This document shows positions 36,301-48,546 of a DNA stretch of 64,000 nucleotides, in pieces. Made by a program: the position numbers and the translations under genes. Under the pieces are notes generated by a model, which made no database searches, was not told where the DNA came from, and worked only from the letters and a program-made list of their open reading frames with translations. The DNA is from Pocillopora verrucosa. Its lineage: Eukaryota > Cnidaria > Anthozoa > Scleractinia > Pocilloporidae. The first letter of the stretch is position 1. Each line of letters opens with the position of its first letter. The stretch is from contig NC_089319.1 in the NCBI RefSeq assembly GCF_036669915.1, forward strand, positions 18,097,575 through 18,161,574, given 5' to 3'.

Positions 36301-39300
36301 ATACCCCCTTTCCCCTCCCTGCACCCATAATGACCTCAGAACACTAAAGAACATTGTCTGTCGCCTTATTTCTCTACTGCCAGATCCACTTATTAAGTAA
36401 TTCTAAATCACTCTAATCAAACCATGGATCAGAAGGAAGTCATGCTGGTCCTTACATGTCAGCGCTTAATTTATTCCACTTTGTATCGTTAAATTTTAAG
36501 TGCAGCAAGCTTTTACAAGAGCTAAGTGGTAAAAATTGACAGATGTATGTTTCTATTTCCTCTGTGATGAAGCAACTAGGAGTAATTTTATATCTCCTAA
36601 ATGGAGCATTTTGGAGACAGATTTCCCTGATAGTGAGCTTGTATCCAGTAAAACTCCTGAATGAAGGAAGGTGTGAGATGACAATGGGAAGGGCTTCCTT
36701 AAGAACCTGTTGTTGTGTGAGTTTGATGCACTAGCCAAGTCTAGGAAAATAGTTAAAAACTCCTTTTCTTCTTTGAATTCTTTTCTTACTATTTTGTCTT
36801 TTGATTTGGTCACTCAGACACTAACCCTTATGAAGAAAATCAGGACGAAATGGGGAGACTTCAATGGCACCGATGCAGATGATTCTGATTCACCAAACTG
36901 GGGATTTTTGAACATGAAGAGGCTTGGTCACATTGCACTTGGTATTGCTAAGGAAGAGTTGCGTGATCTGCCCATCAGGGGAATTGAAGACGTCATTGAC
37001 GTGTTGGGAAAAGAGAAGGACTGGGATCGAGGTCAGGTAAGGGATAACTTTGAAATAAATGTCAGTATTCTGTCGTTTGATTCTGAGGTAAGGGTAGGTG
37101 GAGTGCTGTTTAATATGCTGTATAAATCCACGAATGACAGTTATAAATTCCAATGAAAGCAGACGAGCAGTACTTTCTTGTGGTTTTGTTTATCACATAT
37201 ATAAATATACTGTACAAGGTGGTTCAAGTTATTCAGTTTGTCTGTTTGTGGGTCACCATTCAAATGAAAGTTTCTAAGCTTGGTTTCATGTTGTTTAGCA
37301 GGGCAAGGTAATTTTACATATGTGGCTCAAACCATTGTGTGTTTCTGGGCAAAACTTTCATGCGTTTTGTGTTGTGTGTTTTACGATGTGGTTCTTCTAA
37401 CTTAAAGCAGTCTATGTGTATGTCCATTTAAATGAAAGCTTCATTTTTGCAGCACAGTTCATCAGTCTCTAAAAGGTGGCTCCAAAGTTTTAGATTGGAA
37501 ACCTTTCTTTGATTGTGCAACTCTGAGTTTTTTTCCTTGGCCTCACTTCTTGGAATTTTCATCAAGAAGGAAAGCAAAGAAGTTATAGCTAGGTAACCTG
37601 GTTAACCCTTGGGGTAGTCAGTTTGGTTTTAAAACTTAGTAAATTACAAATTGCCAAGTTTAAAAGAACAGATGGAATAAAAGAAATTTTCCTTTGTTTT
37701 TTTTTTTTTTTGCAAGATTGTTATGGTGTTGAAACGTCTGCGTGAATACTGGGAAATGGAAGATCTTGACTTCTCGAATTTCACTGACGTTGATATCAAC
37801 TCACTTGGTACCTTCTTACGAGGCCTTGCACAAGAAGAACTAAAGAGATTACCTGAGAAAATCTTACTTACAGCCATTCGCCGGCTGGGAGAACAAACTG
37901 GATTGCCAGAAGACAAGCTCAAGGCCAGGGCTTTCTTGGCTGTGGAGCTTTTCAAGGTAAATATTTAAAAGAGAGAATATATGTTTGTGGCTTAACCCCT
38001 TCGAACCAAGGCGTGTCATTCTAGGCGCAATTACCAGCCGCTGTTCGGGAATAAGCCTGCGTTCCTCCTCAAGACCGAACACGAGAGAGCGGCGGAAATC
38101 GAGCCTATGTCATCCTCGCTGTTGCATTGCGCAACCTTACTGAACATACATGTACAGTCATGCAATTTGAGGTTAACTTTAGCGCGCATGTATTACAAAA
38201 ATGTAGGTTTTTCTTTAATGTTGGAACTCGATTATTAAGGAAGGAAATGGTCATTTATCAAAAAAAAAGTGTTACAATCATCTCGCACGGGGTGATCATA
38301 GCAAGTAAAGATAAAATTCTTGACTAATTAGTGCTTGCGCATACCTATACTTAACGGAACAATTTTCCCGCCCAATTATACCAGAAAGGGCAACGGTATG
38401 TATCCAATTTGTTGCTGTTCCTGAAATAGCATGGTAACCGCCAACGTCTTTGTACCCTGTGCCAGAATGTCGGTCAGCAGAAACGGTGGAAGAAGCAGGC
38501 GCGCGAAAAACAACCGCAGTTGTTCCCTTAACAACCACAACCGCCACTTGTCTGGAACAAAATTTACGCAGTTCTAAATTGAGTTGTCCAAAGTGTTCTT
38601 ATGTGATCGTATTTGTTGCTTTCGTCCGTTTAGAATCAGACAGGAGTGGATATACTGAACTCTTCACATATTGAAGACCTTGGATTACTCGTAGCTGGAC
38701 TGGACAGAAAAACGCTTCGAAAAATAACGAAAGATGCGTTCATTGACAACCTCTATAACATCGCTAGGGCCAAAGGATATGATGAGAAGAAGCTGAAAGA
38801 AATAGCCAAGCTAGCCAAACAACACTTCGAAAAGAGGTGCGGCTATTTTAAAAGCAGTAACCTGAGAAATTCGGTGACACGTCAAGACTCGTGATCTGAG
38901 TACGGATATCCAGGAGAAATTGACTTGTGTCCAAAACCCGTAAACGCGGCCTTACTGTGAGATATCGCGGGTAAAGTTACTTTGATACACTGACACAAGT
39001 AAATCGCAAGGCAATTTTCCCTTGTCTCAAGAAATCCTGATGTAGCCTCTGTGATATTCACCTAAGGGCAAATTAGAAGCTTATAACATACTCTTACTAA
39101 CTGAGTTCGAGGTCTGTATTGTAAGTTACGGACTGAGAAAACAAGGGTAGTAGGATATTTGATATCTCTAGATTCAAATAGAGGGGGAAGATTTCCATTC
39201 AAACAAACTTTTGAATTTAGCGGGCCGTGCAGTGGCTTACAGTCCAGTTGCATTGACTAATCATATCTCATGTCCTAACTGAGAGATATCATAAAGGTGA

Positions 39301-42300
39301 ATATTGTTGCGTTTGCTTTGTGACAGCGATGTTGCCGAGTGGATTGGTGATCAATGGCGCGATCTTGGCCCAGCTGCGGTGGGCCTGGATCCAAGCGACC
39401 TTGAGCGTATTAACCTGGATTCTTTGGAAGAAATGCTGGACGAATTGGGCAAGTTGGAGTTCAGCAAGCCCCAGGCTGAGGCTCTCGTCAAGGCGGCGAA
39501 AGAGGCATGGGACGAGAGCGGTATGGCATGGACAGTTACTTTGTCGGATCGCTTTTTAAGTGTCTTGAGACTTAGCATAAATGAAAGTAACCCCAACTGC
39601 TGAAACGGAACAACTCAAGGAGCGAATAAGATCTCAGCGTAAAAACAAGCGCAGGAAATCGGGATTGACTTAGTCGTGATTGGTTTTCGTTTTGCATATG
39701 ATTGGTTGAGTTAGTGATGCGTGATTTCTAGACTAATCACAGGGCGAAACGATGGAAAACCAAATAAACCTGGATTCGTTCCATGACTCAATTGGAAATC
39801 GCTTCCAAGATGTAAACTGTAATAATGTGGTGGTAACCATTTTATAAAAATTGTGTGATTGGTCTCAGAGTATGCGCTGATACAAGCAGAGACACCTCAA
39901 AAATCTGTAGGAGGCTTGACAATTAAAGCAACCGATCTTGTAATCTACTCCTTTCCTGTTGCTTGGGTCGCATTTTCATGAACAGTGTTAGTAATTGTTG
40001 TGGTGTAGTTAGCGGTATACGTTATGTGGCCCCCGCTTTAACTCTTAAAATCATTATTTCTTCCCAAGTTTCAAGTAGTTCTTGTGGTTTTCAAAATCAT
40101 AACACCCTCTACAAAGATTCAGTGTTCTATTATTTTTAACTTCATCGCAGATGCTGGAAAGTGGACTGGGGACAAACTACGTCGACTGGGCTCTCTTGTG
40201 AAGGGCCTGGACACCTCTGACATTAAGAACATTGGTAAAGAAGCCTTCGAAGAGGCCGTGGGGATCTGGGGAAAGTACTTCGATGTTGACATGGAAACGC
40301 TTAAGGCGTTAGCTGAAAAGGCAAAAGAAGTAAGGCTCAGTTGCTTAGTTTTCAAATGTTAAGTGAGAAACATTTGTTAATGACCAAGCGTCTGGTCAAG
40401 GCACCTTGATGTTTGCTTTGCGTTCCATTTTTTTTTTTTTTATGTTTGTAGGTTGTAACCAATGGAGACATTTCCAAGCTAACTGCTCAGCTGGCTAAGA
40501 GGTTGGGACGAGTCGTACTGGGTCTGACTCCGCAAGATCTTGAGAAACTCAATTTGGACAACATTGACATTATTGCTGCCCTGGGGAAATGGAAAGAATG
40601 GAGTGAAGATCAGGTTTATATTCTTTTGTTTGGGACTCTAATTCCCTTTCAGTTACAAAAAAAACTTGTGATCTTTTTTTCCTCATAGTATGACGTTAGT
40701 CAGACGTGATGGTGATGATGGTAAATCATGGTGTTTTTGTTTGACGAGGTTTAAGCACGTTCCTCTCCATCAATCGTTGCCCAAATTCTCCTTTAGGCTA
40801 AAAATCATGAGGTTTATGTGTTTTCTTTTTTCCTTACAGCTGAATCGTCTCAAGCCAAAAGTTCGGGAATTCTTGAAGCAAAGCAAAGACGACAATGTCT
40901 ACATGAGCCTGGGACAGTTAGCCCTCAGTCTGACCAAAGAAGACATCTCGAAAATGCCAGTGAATGCTTTTAGGTAATAACTATGGTGGTGAAACTTTGA
41001 TTGTGGAGCCATCTTAACTCTTTAGCTTCAGCTTTTTTTATGTATTTACGCTGGCTGGACTTCTTGTGAATATTTAGAGTAAAGTATGTATGTATGAGAA
41101 TAAGTATGAGTATTTAGAGTAAAGGAGCCCAAGTAAACTAATAAACGGTAATCCAAGACAAATTAATTTTCTATACTTCATATTGAACAGTGACATCCGA
41201 TCCTGTCGTTGCAAGAATTTTGGTGTCAGACAAGTGATTTTTAGAAAATTAACAATTCTGATGGTGGGGGAAGGGGGGGAGGTGCGGACCCTGCCGATCC
41301 TCCTGACCCTCCGTACCCCCCGGATCTTTCCACTGGACTAAGTTTTTTTTTTTCGCGTTTTGTAATACAATTTGAGCCGCAATTTTGTCCTTTTGGCAAA
41401 GAGAATACTAAAGTGATTTACATTATGTTTTTAAGACTGGCGCTGGGGCAGCTTAGTAAGATCGAGGGTTGGTCTGGTGATCAACTCAAAGCAATCATTG
41501 ACAGAGCTAAAACTGTGTGGACGGAGGCCGCTAATGAATGGGACAAGGACCAAGTTAGTGAACTGGGAAAAGCATTAAGTAAGTGCTGTGATCCTAAACA
41601 GTGAACAAACATTGTAGGCCTGCAACAAAGGGCGTTTACTAACAGTTAGGACAGTGCTCTCCCAAAGAGAATTCTGTTTTTGATCGGAATCTTCCGGCCA
41701 TTTGAGTTAAGTCCTTAAGCTCATCTACCATTAAATTAGTTTTCAAAGTAAACTTGGGAAATTTTTAATCAGAAGAGCTTCCTCACATTAAGCTGATCCG
41801 TCCCGTCAAAAATGCCAGTTTCTGGTATTCACGCGGATTACACGAGTTTTTCAGACAATTCACAGAGCACAGTGAAGCAACATCAACGCAAACCCAGATT
41901 ACCTAACTTTGGATACTCGATTGAAAGTCTTTCTATGTAAAAGACAGTGGAGTGACAACATCCAGACTTGCTGGTAACCTGGCAACAAACATCTCTGCAT
42001 GAAACCCCTGAACAGCGAATTCTATGGCCCTGCGTTTGCAGAGCGAAAGTCGATCTTGACTTGTATTCAGATGTGATTTAAATTTGTTTTCTGTCAGAGT
42101 AGTGATTTTTCTTGCACTACTCAGAGGCTCTGTCTAACGCTGACATCCCTAAGCTGCGAACTGAAGTGGTGGACGTCATCCCGCCAGAAGTGTTTGAGGA
42201 CATGAGTGTCTCCCAACTCCAGGTTAAGAATACTTTTCGGTGTGCAGACCATGTATAAGACTAATGTTAATTCAGGAGGGATACTGTATGAAGAAATTAG

Positions 42301-43297
42301 ATGCATGTCACTCTAAGGGGTTAAAGAACATGAGACGAGATTTACTCAGTTGTTTTAGTAATGACAAACACGTCCTTAATTTGAAACCGAGTAATTTTTC
42401 AAAACTTAATATTAGAAGCAAAGTTACATCTCACTTTTTCTTTCCAAAATCTGTCTCTCGGCAAGCTGCTGTTTATACTTGTCAGTTCTTGTTGTTCTAG
42501 TATTTTTCGGTTCTGGTGTCTTCATGAAATGTCTTCATGAACCCCCTAACTCCCAGACCAAATTTGTAATTCTCCTTACCGTCAACCATGCAATTGTTAT
42601 AATGTTTGTTCAGAGAATTTAGTATTGGATCAACTTCTTATCCCCAAATTGATATTTCTCTTTATTCTTTTCACTTGTCTGGTTGATATTGCATTGATAT
42701 TGTAATGAGAAATTCAGTCTTGGTCTCTCGTGGGAGTTTAAGGCTTAAGAAAAAGTAATGAAATTTTCGGAACGATGCCTTAGCTCATGACATTATCTTC
42801 TCCCCAGTCTTTCTCAGCTGATCAATATAAAGCAATGCAGGCTCCTCAAGTGCGAGCCATTAGCTCGGTCAAAAGAGAAAGCCTCACAATGGCCCAACAA
42901 GAGGCCATTAAGAGCGTTATAAACAGCGATCCAGATGAAGAAGATCCATGGGGACCAGACGAAGATGATGATGAATGTTCAGGTATGTTTACCCAGCTTA
43001 AGCAAAGCGCGAGAAGCGCGTGCAAGTTGCACGAGAAGCGTGTGCAAGTTGCATGAGAAGCGAGAGTCACGTGAAAGCGCGAGAAGCATGAGAAACGGAA
43101 GTCGCGCGAAGGCATATAGTGAAAGGAAACAGAAACGCGAGAGTAGGAGGTGGGGAAATAACACAAGACTTAAGAAATGACTGATTATTTCTTCTATCTC
43201 CCTTGTAGGAGCAACCTGTTCCGCTTCCAACCATGTAACTGCGACGTTTGTTTCCTTGGTGATTTCTCCTGTTGCCATGGTTTCATTAGTTCACTGA
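27310..43297 (+). CDS. Mesothelin/stereocilin-superfamily-like GPI-anchored protein (24 exons, 1,164 aa)
   Basis: Exons: 27310-27358, 27808-27834, 28732-28884, 29119-29155, 29323-29449, 30360-30497, 30828-31000, 31725-31899, 32489-32680, 34278-34508, 34881-34919, 35187-35354, 35959-36108, 36818-37036, 37717-37956, 38634-38836, 39327-39520, 40151-40329, 40452-40613, 40840-40973, 41436-41578, 42125-42222, 42808-42982, 43209-43297. Phases agree throughout; 3,495 nt ending in TGA. The first two exons give a signal peptide. Exon 3 is a small Cys-rich module (CC, then C..C, then a spaced W and C). Exons 4-22 repeat a helical pattern of about 55-60 residues: leucine heptad-like runs, W-D/S-x-D/E-Q or W-x-G-D-Q, LG.L..GL, D/S-L..I. 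This recalls mesothelin, otoancorin and stereocilin. Exon 23 is acidic (EEDPWGPDEDDD) and exon 24 ends hydrophobic without a basic tail, typical of a GPI signal. A surface adhesion or matrix role is inferred; family assignment rests on repeat style only. Confidence 0.85.
28018..28383. mobile_element. Second TTATTACA-ended MITE-like element, in intron 2 of the mesothelin-like gene
   Basis: The ends TTATTACATCCATTTTGAAAT and TTTCAAAATGAGTGTAATAA are inverted. The interior matches the element at 16,852-17,218 in reverse orientation. The adjacent 27,945-28,017 matches the flanking palindromic part next to the other copy, supporting a larger composite unit. Confidence 0.75.
29590..30060. repeat. 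Dispersed non-coding repeat in intron 5 (boundaries unclear)
   Basis: The intron between the exons ending 29,449 and starting 30,360 holds a poly-A run (about 29,597-29,609) and the phrase CCTGGATAGGATGCTAGTCCC, which I recall as a recurring phrase in invertebrate interspersed repeats. No ORF or terminal repeat is visible. Confidence 0.35.
31100..31311. mobile_element. MITE-like element, family A, intron 6 of the mesothelin-like gene
   Basis: It starts TTAACCCTTTACTCCC, ends TGGGAGTTAAAGGGTTGA, and shares interior words with the 23,956-24,156 copy in the opposite orientation. Confidence 0.75.
33000..33096. repeat. CTGTCGGCCGACAG palindromic cluster
   Basis: About 95 bp made almost wholly of variants of TGTCGGCCGACAG in direct and inverted order, so any strand can fold on itself many ways. 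It lies in the 1.6-kb intron before the exon at 34,278. The GC content stands out sharply from the AT-rich surroundings. Confidence 0.9.
33801..33999. mobile_element. MITE-like element, family A, intron of the mesothelin-like gene
   Basis: It starts TTATCCCTTTTACTCCCATG and ends TTGGGTGTGAAGGGTTAA. Its interior matches the family (TCAATTAGGGAATTAT, GATCCAATACCAAA). It is preceded by a diverged family B stretch at about 33,645-33,800. Confidence 0.7.
36155..36300. repeat. Minisatellite of about 30 bp (4-5 units)
   Basis: Units resemble GGGGGTATGCAGGATATCC / GGGGGTACACAGGATATCTCC, alternating TATGCAG and TACACAG. It lies in the intron after the exon ending 36,108. Confidence 0.85.
42541..42747. 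mobile_element. MITE-like element, family A, diverged
   Basis: It starts ACCCCCTAACTCCCAGACC, ends GTGGGAGTTTAAGGCTTAA, and has the family interior (AATTCTCCTTACCGTCAACC). It lies in the intron before the acidic exon at 42,808. Confidence 0.65.
43008..43110. repeat. GAGAAGCG-type tandem repeat in the last intron
   Basis: Repeats of GCGAGAAGCG and GTGCAAGTTGCA(C/T)GAGAAGCG follow the donor at 42,983. It is intronic, since the exon must end at 42,982 for the phase to fit the final exon at 43,209. The frame stays open in places, so ORF callers could wrongly extend the acidic exon here. Confidence 0.8.
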
Positions 43298-43571
43298 AAA
43301 GGCTCGTGTCTTTACTGTTTGATCGAGACATTGTGATCACTGTGAAAGTTCTGTGTAATCCCTTTCCAAAATTTTAATATACATAGACGGTTTCAAGCTA
43401 TCCATTGTTTTCCTGTGACAAAATGTATTCGTTTCACATCCAAAATTACGAGAAAGTATGGTACTGTTATATTAAACGTGATGACGACTTGGATATATTA
43501 ATTATTAACGATTATACAAAAACGATGAAATTGCAACGTCCATTTGGGAAGGGTTTTGTAATTAACTCGAC

Positions 43572-43597
43572 AATAAAGCTAGATTTTTTACAATAAA
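43572..43597 (+). terminator. Two AATAAA polyadenylation signals for the mesothelin-like gene
   Basis: AATAAA occurs at 43,572-43,577 and 43,592-43,597, about 275-300 bp after the stop codon at 43,297, in the right orientation. Confidence 0.6.
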
Positions 43598-43599
43598 GG

Positions 43600-45292
43600 T
43601 GGTTGTCCAAGTTTATTGCAAATTTTAAAGTTGGGATGTGTTAAGGCTACAAACGCAAACAACTGATGGCAAAAGATTTCAGTAACTTCCACTTCCCTCT
43701 CTGTGCTGGATGTCCTCTTTTTTGACGTCACCCTTTCGACAAGATTTCAATATTTCCACGATTTCTGTATTGCTAAGCACGGTGTTCCATGCGTTTTAGT
43801 CAGTTTCTCGGCACTTCCAGCGTGTGTCCTGATCATGTCCAATTATTGTAGTCACCCCTTCCAATTACTCTAAAACACCTAAAACTGCTATCTGAAATGA
43901 ATTTGGGCCTGACCCAACATCCACTCCGTGGATGTTGGAATAAATGCCCCGAGTCCCGTAGTTCCCATATGGAAGACGAAGAGAATAGACCGAGGTTTAA
44001 GTTGCTGCTTTGTTTCATTCTGGGCTGGCTTAACCGAATGCCGAATTCTCCCATAGCAGCTATTGTGGGAAATCCTGAGGAAAATTGATATCACAAGACA
44101 AGAACATGTGGACGCTGACCAAAAGGAGCGTGGTCTACGCCCAAGCTGACGTAAGCATGATGACGTGGCGGACGAGACTGAGAGCTGTGAAAGGATTTTC
44201 AAAGTTTACGCGCCTTGAAATGACTAAAATCGTTTACCTTCAAACTATGGTAAGTCACTTTATGACCTTTATTAACACGTCTATCAACTATTAATACTCT
44301 GATAAAAAAAATAAGTTAATCTCCAAAGGAAGCGTTCTGAGTTATTTTTTAACGCTGTGAAAATAACAGCGTACAAAAGCCAGCTAACTTCGGACTGAAT
44401 GTGGTGCACAATTTTGTTTTTGTCTTTTTCCTCTGTAGTTGTTGCGTAAGTTCATCTTTTTAATTTTTTTTTAATTTTAGAGCTTTCGCATGAAGTTTTT
44501 AACTACTCTCTCAGCTTTGTTGGCCAAAAAAAGTCAAAACGAAATACCCTAGCTGTTTGTGTAAGACTTACATACAACACGAATTTACAGCAGTAAATAA
44601 AGGATCGATTCCTCGCTGTTCTGGTTCGAATTTTCCCCTTAGAATAAGTATCAAAATTGAGCCCAGCTAGAAACATCAGTTTATGGTCTCTTGGTAATAT
44701 CTGAGCATTTTCAAGGCACCTTATTTGAATTTTAATCAAACGAGCCAGAGTTGGCCAAGCCACATATCCACGTCCACAACTGAAGTACAAACATATTGAC
44801 AATCGAGGTGGTTTCTTGGAGGTCTCCTCGCCCTACAGTACTGTTAAACCTGTATAAATATTATATCTTAAGTGGCTCATAAATAAAATGATGATGATAA
44901 ACTTAGAAGTTTATAGGAACTCTGGCTGAAATTTCTTTGTAGTGATAAATTTTACCCAAGTGTCGACCTAAATCTTCAGCGTGCTCATTAGCTCTCAGCA
45001 CTTTCTCTTAAACTAAGAGTGATCTCTCTACTTGTGGCCTCACATACGAATAAAGGGACAATTTTAACGGTCTTTCGATAATTAATTAAAAGGAAAATCG
45101 TTGAAATTCAAAGCAAAAAATTACTGGCAATGTAATTTTTTTAAAGGCCTTCTGGATAACATTAAGATAATATTTAGAATAAACTGATTACTGGAGTAGG
45201 TATACATATGAAAATATCTGGTACTTATAAGTCGATTATTCACTATAACCTGATCAATCTTATTTTGAAAAAAAAACTTTTTTTGTCCACAG
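43600..45292. other. Intergenic region, no supported gene
   Basis: It contains a short perfect hairpin CCAACATCCAC-TCC-GTGGATGTTGG at 43,916-43,940. Near 44,883 AATAAAATGATGATGATAA resembles the 3' end of CR1/L2-type non-LTR elements, but no reverse transcriptase is visible. The open frame at 44,085-44,294 is not supported by splice or motif evidence. Confidence 0.5.
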
Positions 45293-48200
45293 ATGGAAGA
45301 GAAGACAAGCACATCACTCATAATCGGATGGTTGTTCATTGGTATTTTCTCTGGATCGGCCTTTACTGAGGTACTTCCACCGACAACAGGTACTGGTATT
45401 GATCAATGTTTGACATTTTTTTCACCGAGTCAGCACTTTAAAAGTATTTGACCTACTTTATTTTTTTATTGTTGCTGTTGCTGTTGTGCATGGTAGATGG
45501 ATATTTCTGATACTAACTATATGAATTCGCATTGAAAGAGTTAATTTGACTGAGTTTTAGTGTTCTGCTGAAATTTGTTTTTTTGTACAGTGACTTATGA
45601 TTATGGATTGAGGAAAATCCGCTTAATTATAGTGTTAAAATCAAAACCAGTTGAGAAGGCTCCATAGGGACCGCGCGAGACCTGGGTTCGAACATAGCGC
45701 GAGCTTTAAAGTGTAAATATGCAAAACAAACATGGCGGCTCGATACGATCGCACGATTGTTGTCTGAGAAGGTGTATTATTTTGTTTATCATATAAACAC
45801 AATAGCCCTTTACTGACAAGAAAAGTCGACTTTATCGATGAATGAAAATAAAAGGATCGACACTCCGAATAAAAATCGTAAAGTGCGTGGGTGCACTCAA
45901 GATGAAAACATGTGATGAATCACTACAAAAACAAACAATGGACCTAAATTTGCCTTAAAGAAGAACTTTTTCACCAGTGTGGAAAGGCACAAAGACATCA
46001 AAGCAATTACTGGAAATCCTTATATAACACCGTAGTTTATATGAAAAAAACAGTTCAACACGACACAGTTTTTATGTGATGGAATGTGGGGTTTCCAGCA
46101 ACTGCGCCTGTAAAATTCATAGGCTTTCTACGCTTGAAAAAGAGGTCAACCGAAAAGAAAATACCGTAGGTAAGATTGCTAAAAGGCGACAGATCGCGAC
46201 AGATTCGAAAGTTTACGCATGCCCAAGTAAAGATCTTGGCGAAGTTCTATTCCATTATGTAGTGTTTTGCTACAAAGAAAATAGAGATCTTTCCAGCAAT
46301 GTTTATCGCGTTTCCTTCAGTGGAATTTCTCAAGATTTGCTGGAGCCTTAAACATACTTAAAAAAATAATTCATGAGACCAATAGCGAGGAAACTGCCTT
46401 TGCAACCCCTATTTTTTCGGATTTTAAATGATCGACTGAACAAATTTCACAAATCGTGAAAATTTTGAGAGATTTCAAGTCAGATTCGATGCTACATGGT
46501 ATTCTTTGATGCTTCAGAGATGATCTTTCGAGTTAAAATTTGTTGACATGAGAACGAAGTATTTAGTGTGAGGAATAATCGAACATGTATCGGCTTTTCT
46601 GAAACTGGAAATTTGAGCGCGCTGCCGTTTTGGATCGTAGGACGCTTTTCGGTTGCCACTATTATCTGCATGATCCCCTTGGAAGTCCTTCAAACGGAGG
46701 ATGACAATACGTAGTAACCGTGGTAGGCAATCCCTTCCTTAATGGATGGTCCCTGTGGGGTTAGCCGTAAAACGGCACAAAAAAAATCGCCGTTAGGCAT
46801 AAGAATTGACAAATTCTCACCACAAAGCCATCACCCCATTTAGACTGACCAGTATTGCTTATATTCGTTCCCACTTTTTAAAAAGTGGAGTCCTTGTTTC
46901 CCATTCCTTTTAACAAGTCTTCAAAATACAAAACATACTCCTCACACTCCATGTTCCTCCGGTGGAGGCTCCCTTTAAGAAGCTCGCTATGTTAAACCCT
47001 TGGTCCCCAGGTACAGAGTTATATTTCTCCTTTCTTTGTAGATTTTGATTATTATTTTCCTAAGAAATCTCCTGAATACGCTGTCTTTCTCCATGATCTG
47101 CCCTTGGAGCAAGACCTGACCGCGTTCACGGCCTGTGCGTGGATCAAAACAAATTATATAGGAACAATTTTCAGCTATACCGCGGTACAGGATGATGACA
47201 TAGTCATGAATGTTACTCCCAACGTGGTTTTCCTGTGGATATTGAGTGAAAGAAGGTGAGAGGTATTTGATTTGTTACAGATTACGAAAGAGCAGACAGC
47301 TATGGTAGGACTACCGTAAACTCACGGTTATAGGTCCATCTATCTGTAAACAAAAAATACATCTGATTAGAAGTTTCCCCAGATACAAGCCCCCCCCGCC
47401 CCCCTTTAGCTTTTCTTGTCTTGATAGACAGGAGCTCTCGACTACTTCAAACAGAAAATTTGACAACTTATTGCAGAACAATATTTTATTGCTTCTTTGT
47501 TATTATCAAAGATCACAATCGAGGGGAAAGTCTGAACCTCCATTTGGTTTATATTTTCCAGTTTTGTTCGAGGGTTAATTTGAATTCTGTTCCAAACGTG
47601 TTAAAATGAATTTAGTATAGTAGGACTGTTTGAAGCTTAAGTGAAAACTAGTGAATGCAAAACCTATTGTTCTCAGTACTTCTATGACTCGTTTCGGAGC
47701 GCCTTTTTTAATTCCGGCTATTAGTCCCTTGAAAATTCCCCTTTCGCATTAAAAAAAAAACATAAAACATTGATTTGTTACTCTTTCCCCTTTATTTTTC
47801 GCCTGATATTCCTAGTTTGCCTCCTTTAAAATTGCGTAAGCGTTATTTTTCAATATATCTAGGGTCAATATTGAAATTGGAATAAAAAATGCGAAACTTT
47901 AGACGGAAAGTAATATGAATTGTGAACGATTTGAAAAGGGGGATTTCGCGTGTGTAATAAAAACTCTTTTCCAAGATCATATAGCTCCCATGTGACTAAA
48001 GATACGAAAGATCCATTTTAATTTTTTTTTTTTTGTCGTTCTACGTAAGGTTTTGTCTCAAGATTTTTATTTGATGTAATAGAACCCCTATACATGTGGT
48101 TTCTTCAGATTCATAGCAGAAAGCAAGAACCAGTTTCTATGGATTTCACTCTCCTCAGGGGTGCGTCAGTGAAAATTCTAGATTACAAATGGCACCATTA

Positions 48201-48546
48201 TTGCGTCATCTGGCGAAGCTCTGATGGCTATTGGAAATTCCTCATTGATGGCAGTTATGCTAACCATGGTACTGGTTTAAAGACCGGTAAAACGATTCCT
48301 AAGACTGGCTCTCTGGTTATTGGACAAGATCAAGACTCATATGCCGGAGGTTTCACGGCATCCGACGCTTTTGGGGGCTTCATACATAACTTAAATATAT
48401 GGGACACCATGCTTAGTAGAGAAGAAATCGACGAGTTATCAAAATCTTGTAGCGCTGGCGAAGGCAATGTTTATAAGTGGTCTGATTTCCTGAATGAGGC
48501 GTACAATATCAAAGCATATGTTGCAATGCCATCTTTCTGTACATGA
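45293..48546 (+). CDS. Pentraxin-like secreted protein (3 exons, 246 aa)
   Basis: Exons: 45293-45389, 47042-47255, 48117-48546; phases 1 and 2 match and the sum is 741 nt. Residues 8-24 form a hydrophobic signal segment (SLIIGWLFIGIFSG). The rest resembles a pentraxin/LamG jelly roll: N-terminal AFTACAWIK and TIFSYTA, then HHYCVIWRS matching the pentraxin signature H-x-C-x-[ST]-W-x-[ST] except for I at the Ser/Thr position, then W.F.IDG, GSLVIGQDQDS (calcium-site-like), F.GFIHNLNIWD, L...EI..L, and C..GEGNVYKW. Pentraxins are calcium-dependent pattern-recognition lectins. The third acceptor is the AG at 48,115-48,116, because the earlier AG at 48,107-48,108 would create a stop. The ATG follows a good acceptor, so a 5' UTR exon is likely. 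Confidence 0.82.
45690..46380. other. Long intron 1 of the pentraxin-like gene, no supported feature
   Basis: The 1.65-kb intron between 45,389 and 47,042 includes an open frame at 46,076-46,351 with no recognised motif. The stretch 45,700-45,900 (ATGGCGGCTCG, GTGCGTGGGTGCACTC) may be an old repeat. Confidence 0.35.

Noticed and set aside
46076-46351. 91-codon frame in the pentraxin-like gene intron
   Set aside because: No recognised motif or splice context. It ends by chance stops and lies in an intron.
48109-48116. First AG (48,107-48,108) as acceptor of pentraxin exon 3
   Set aside because: With the incoming phase 2 it leads to a stop after about 20 codons. The AG 8 bp further on keeps the domain frame.
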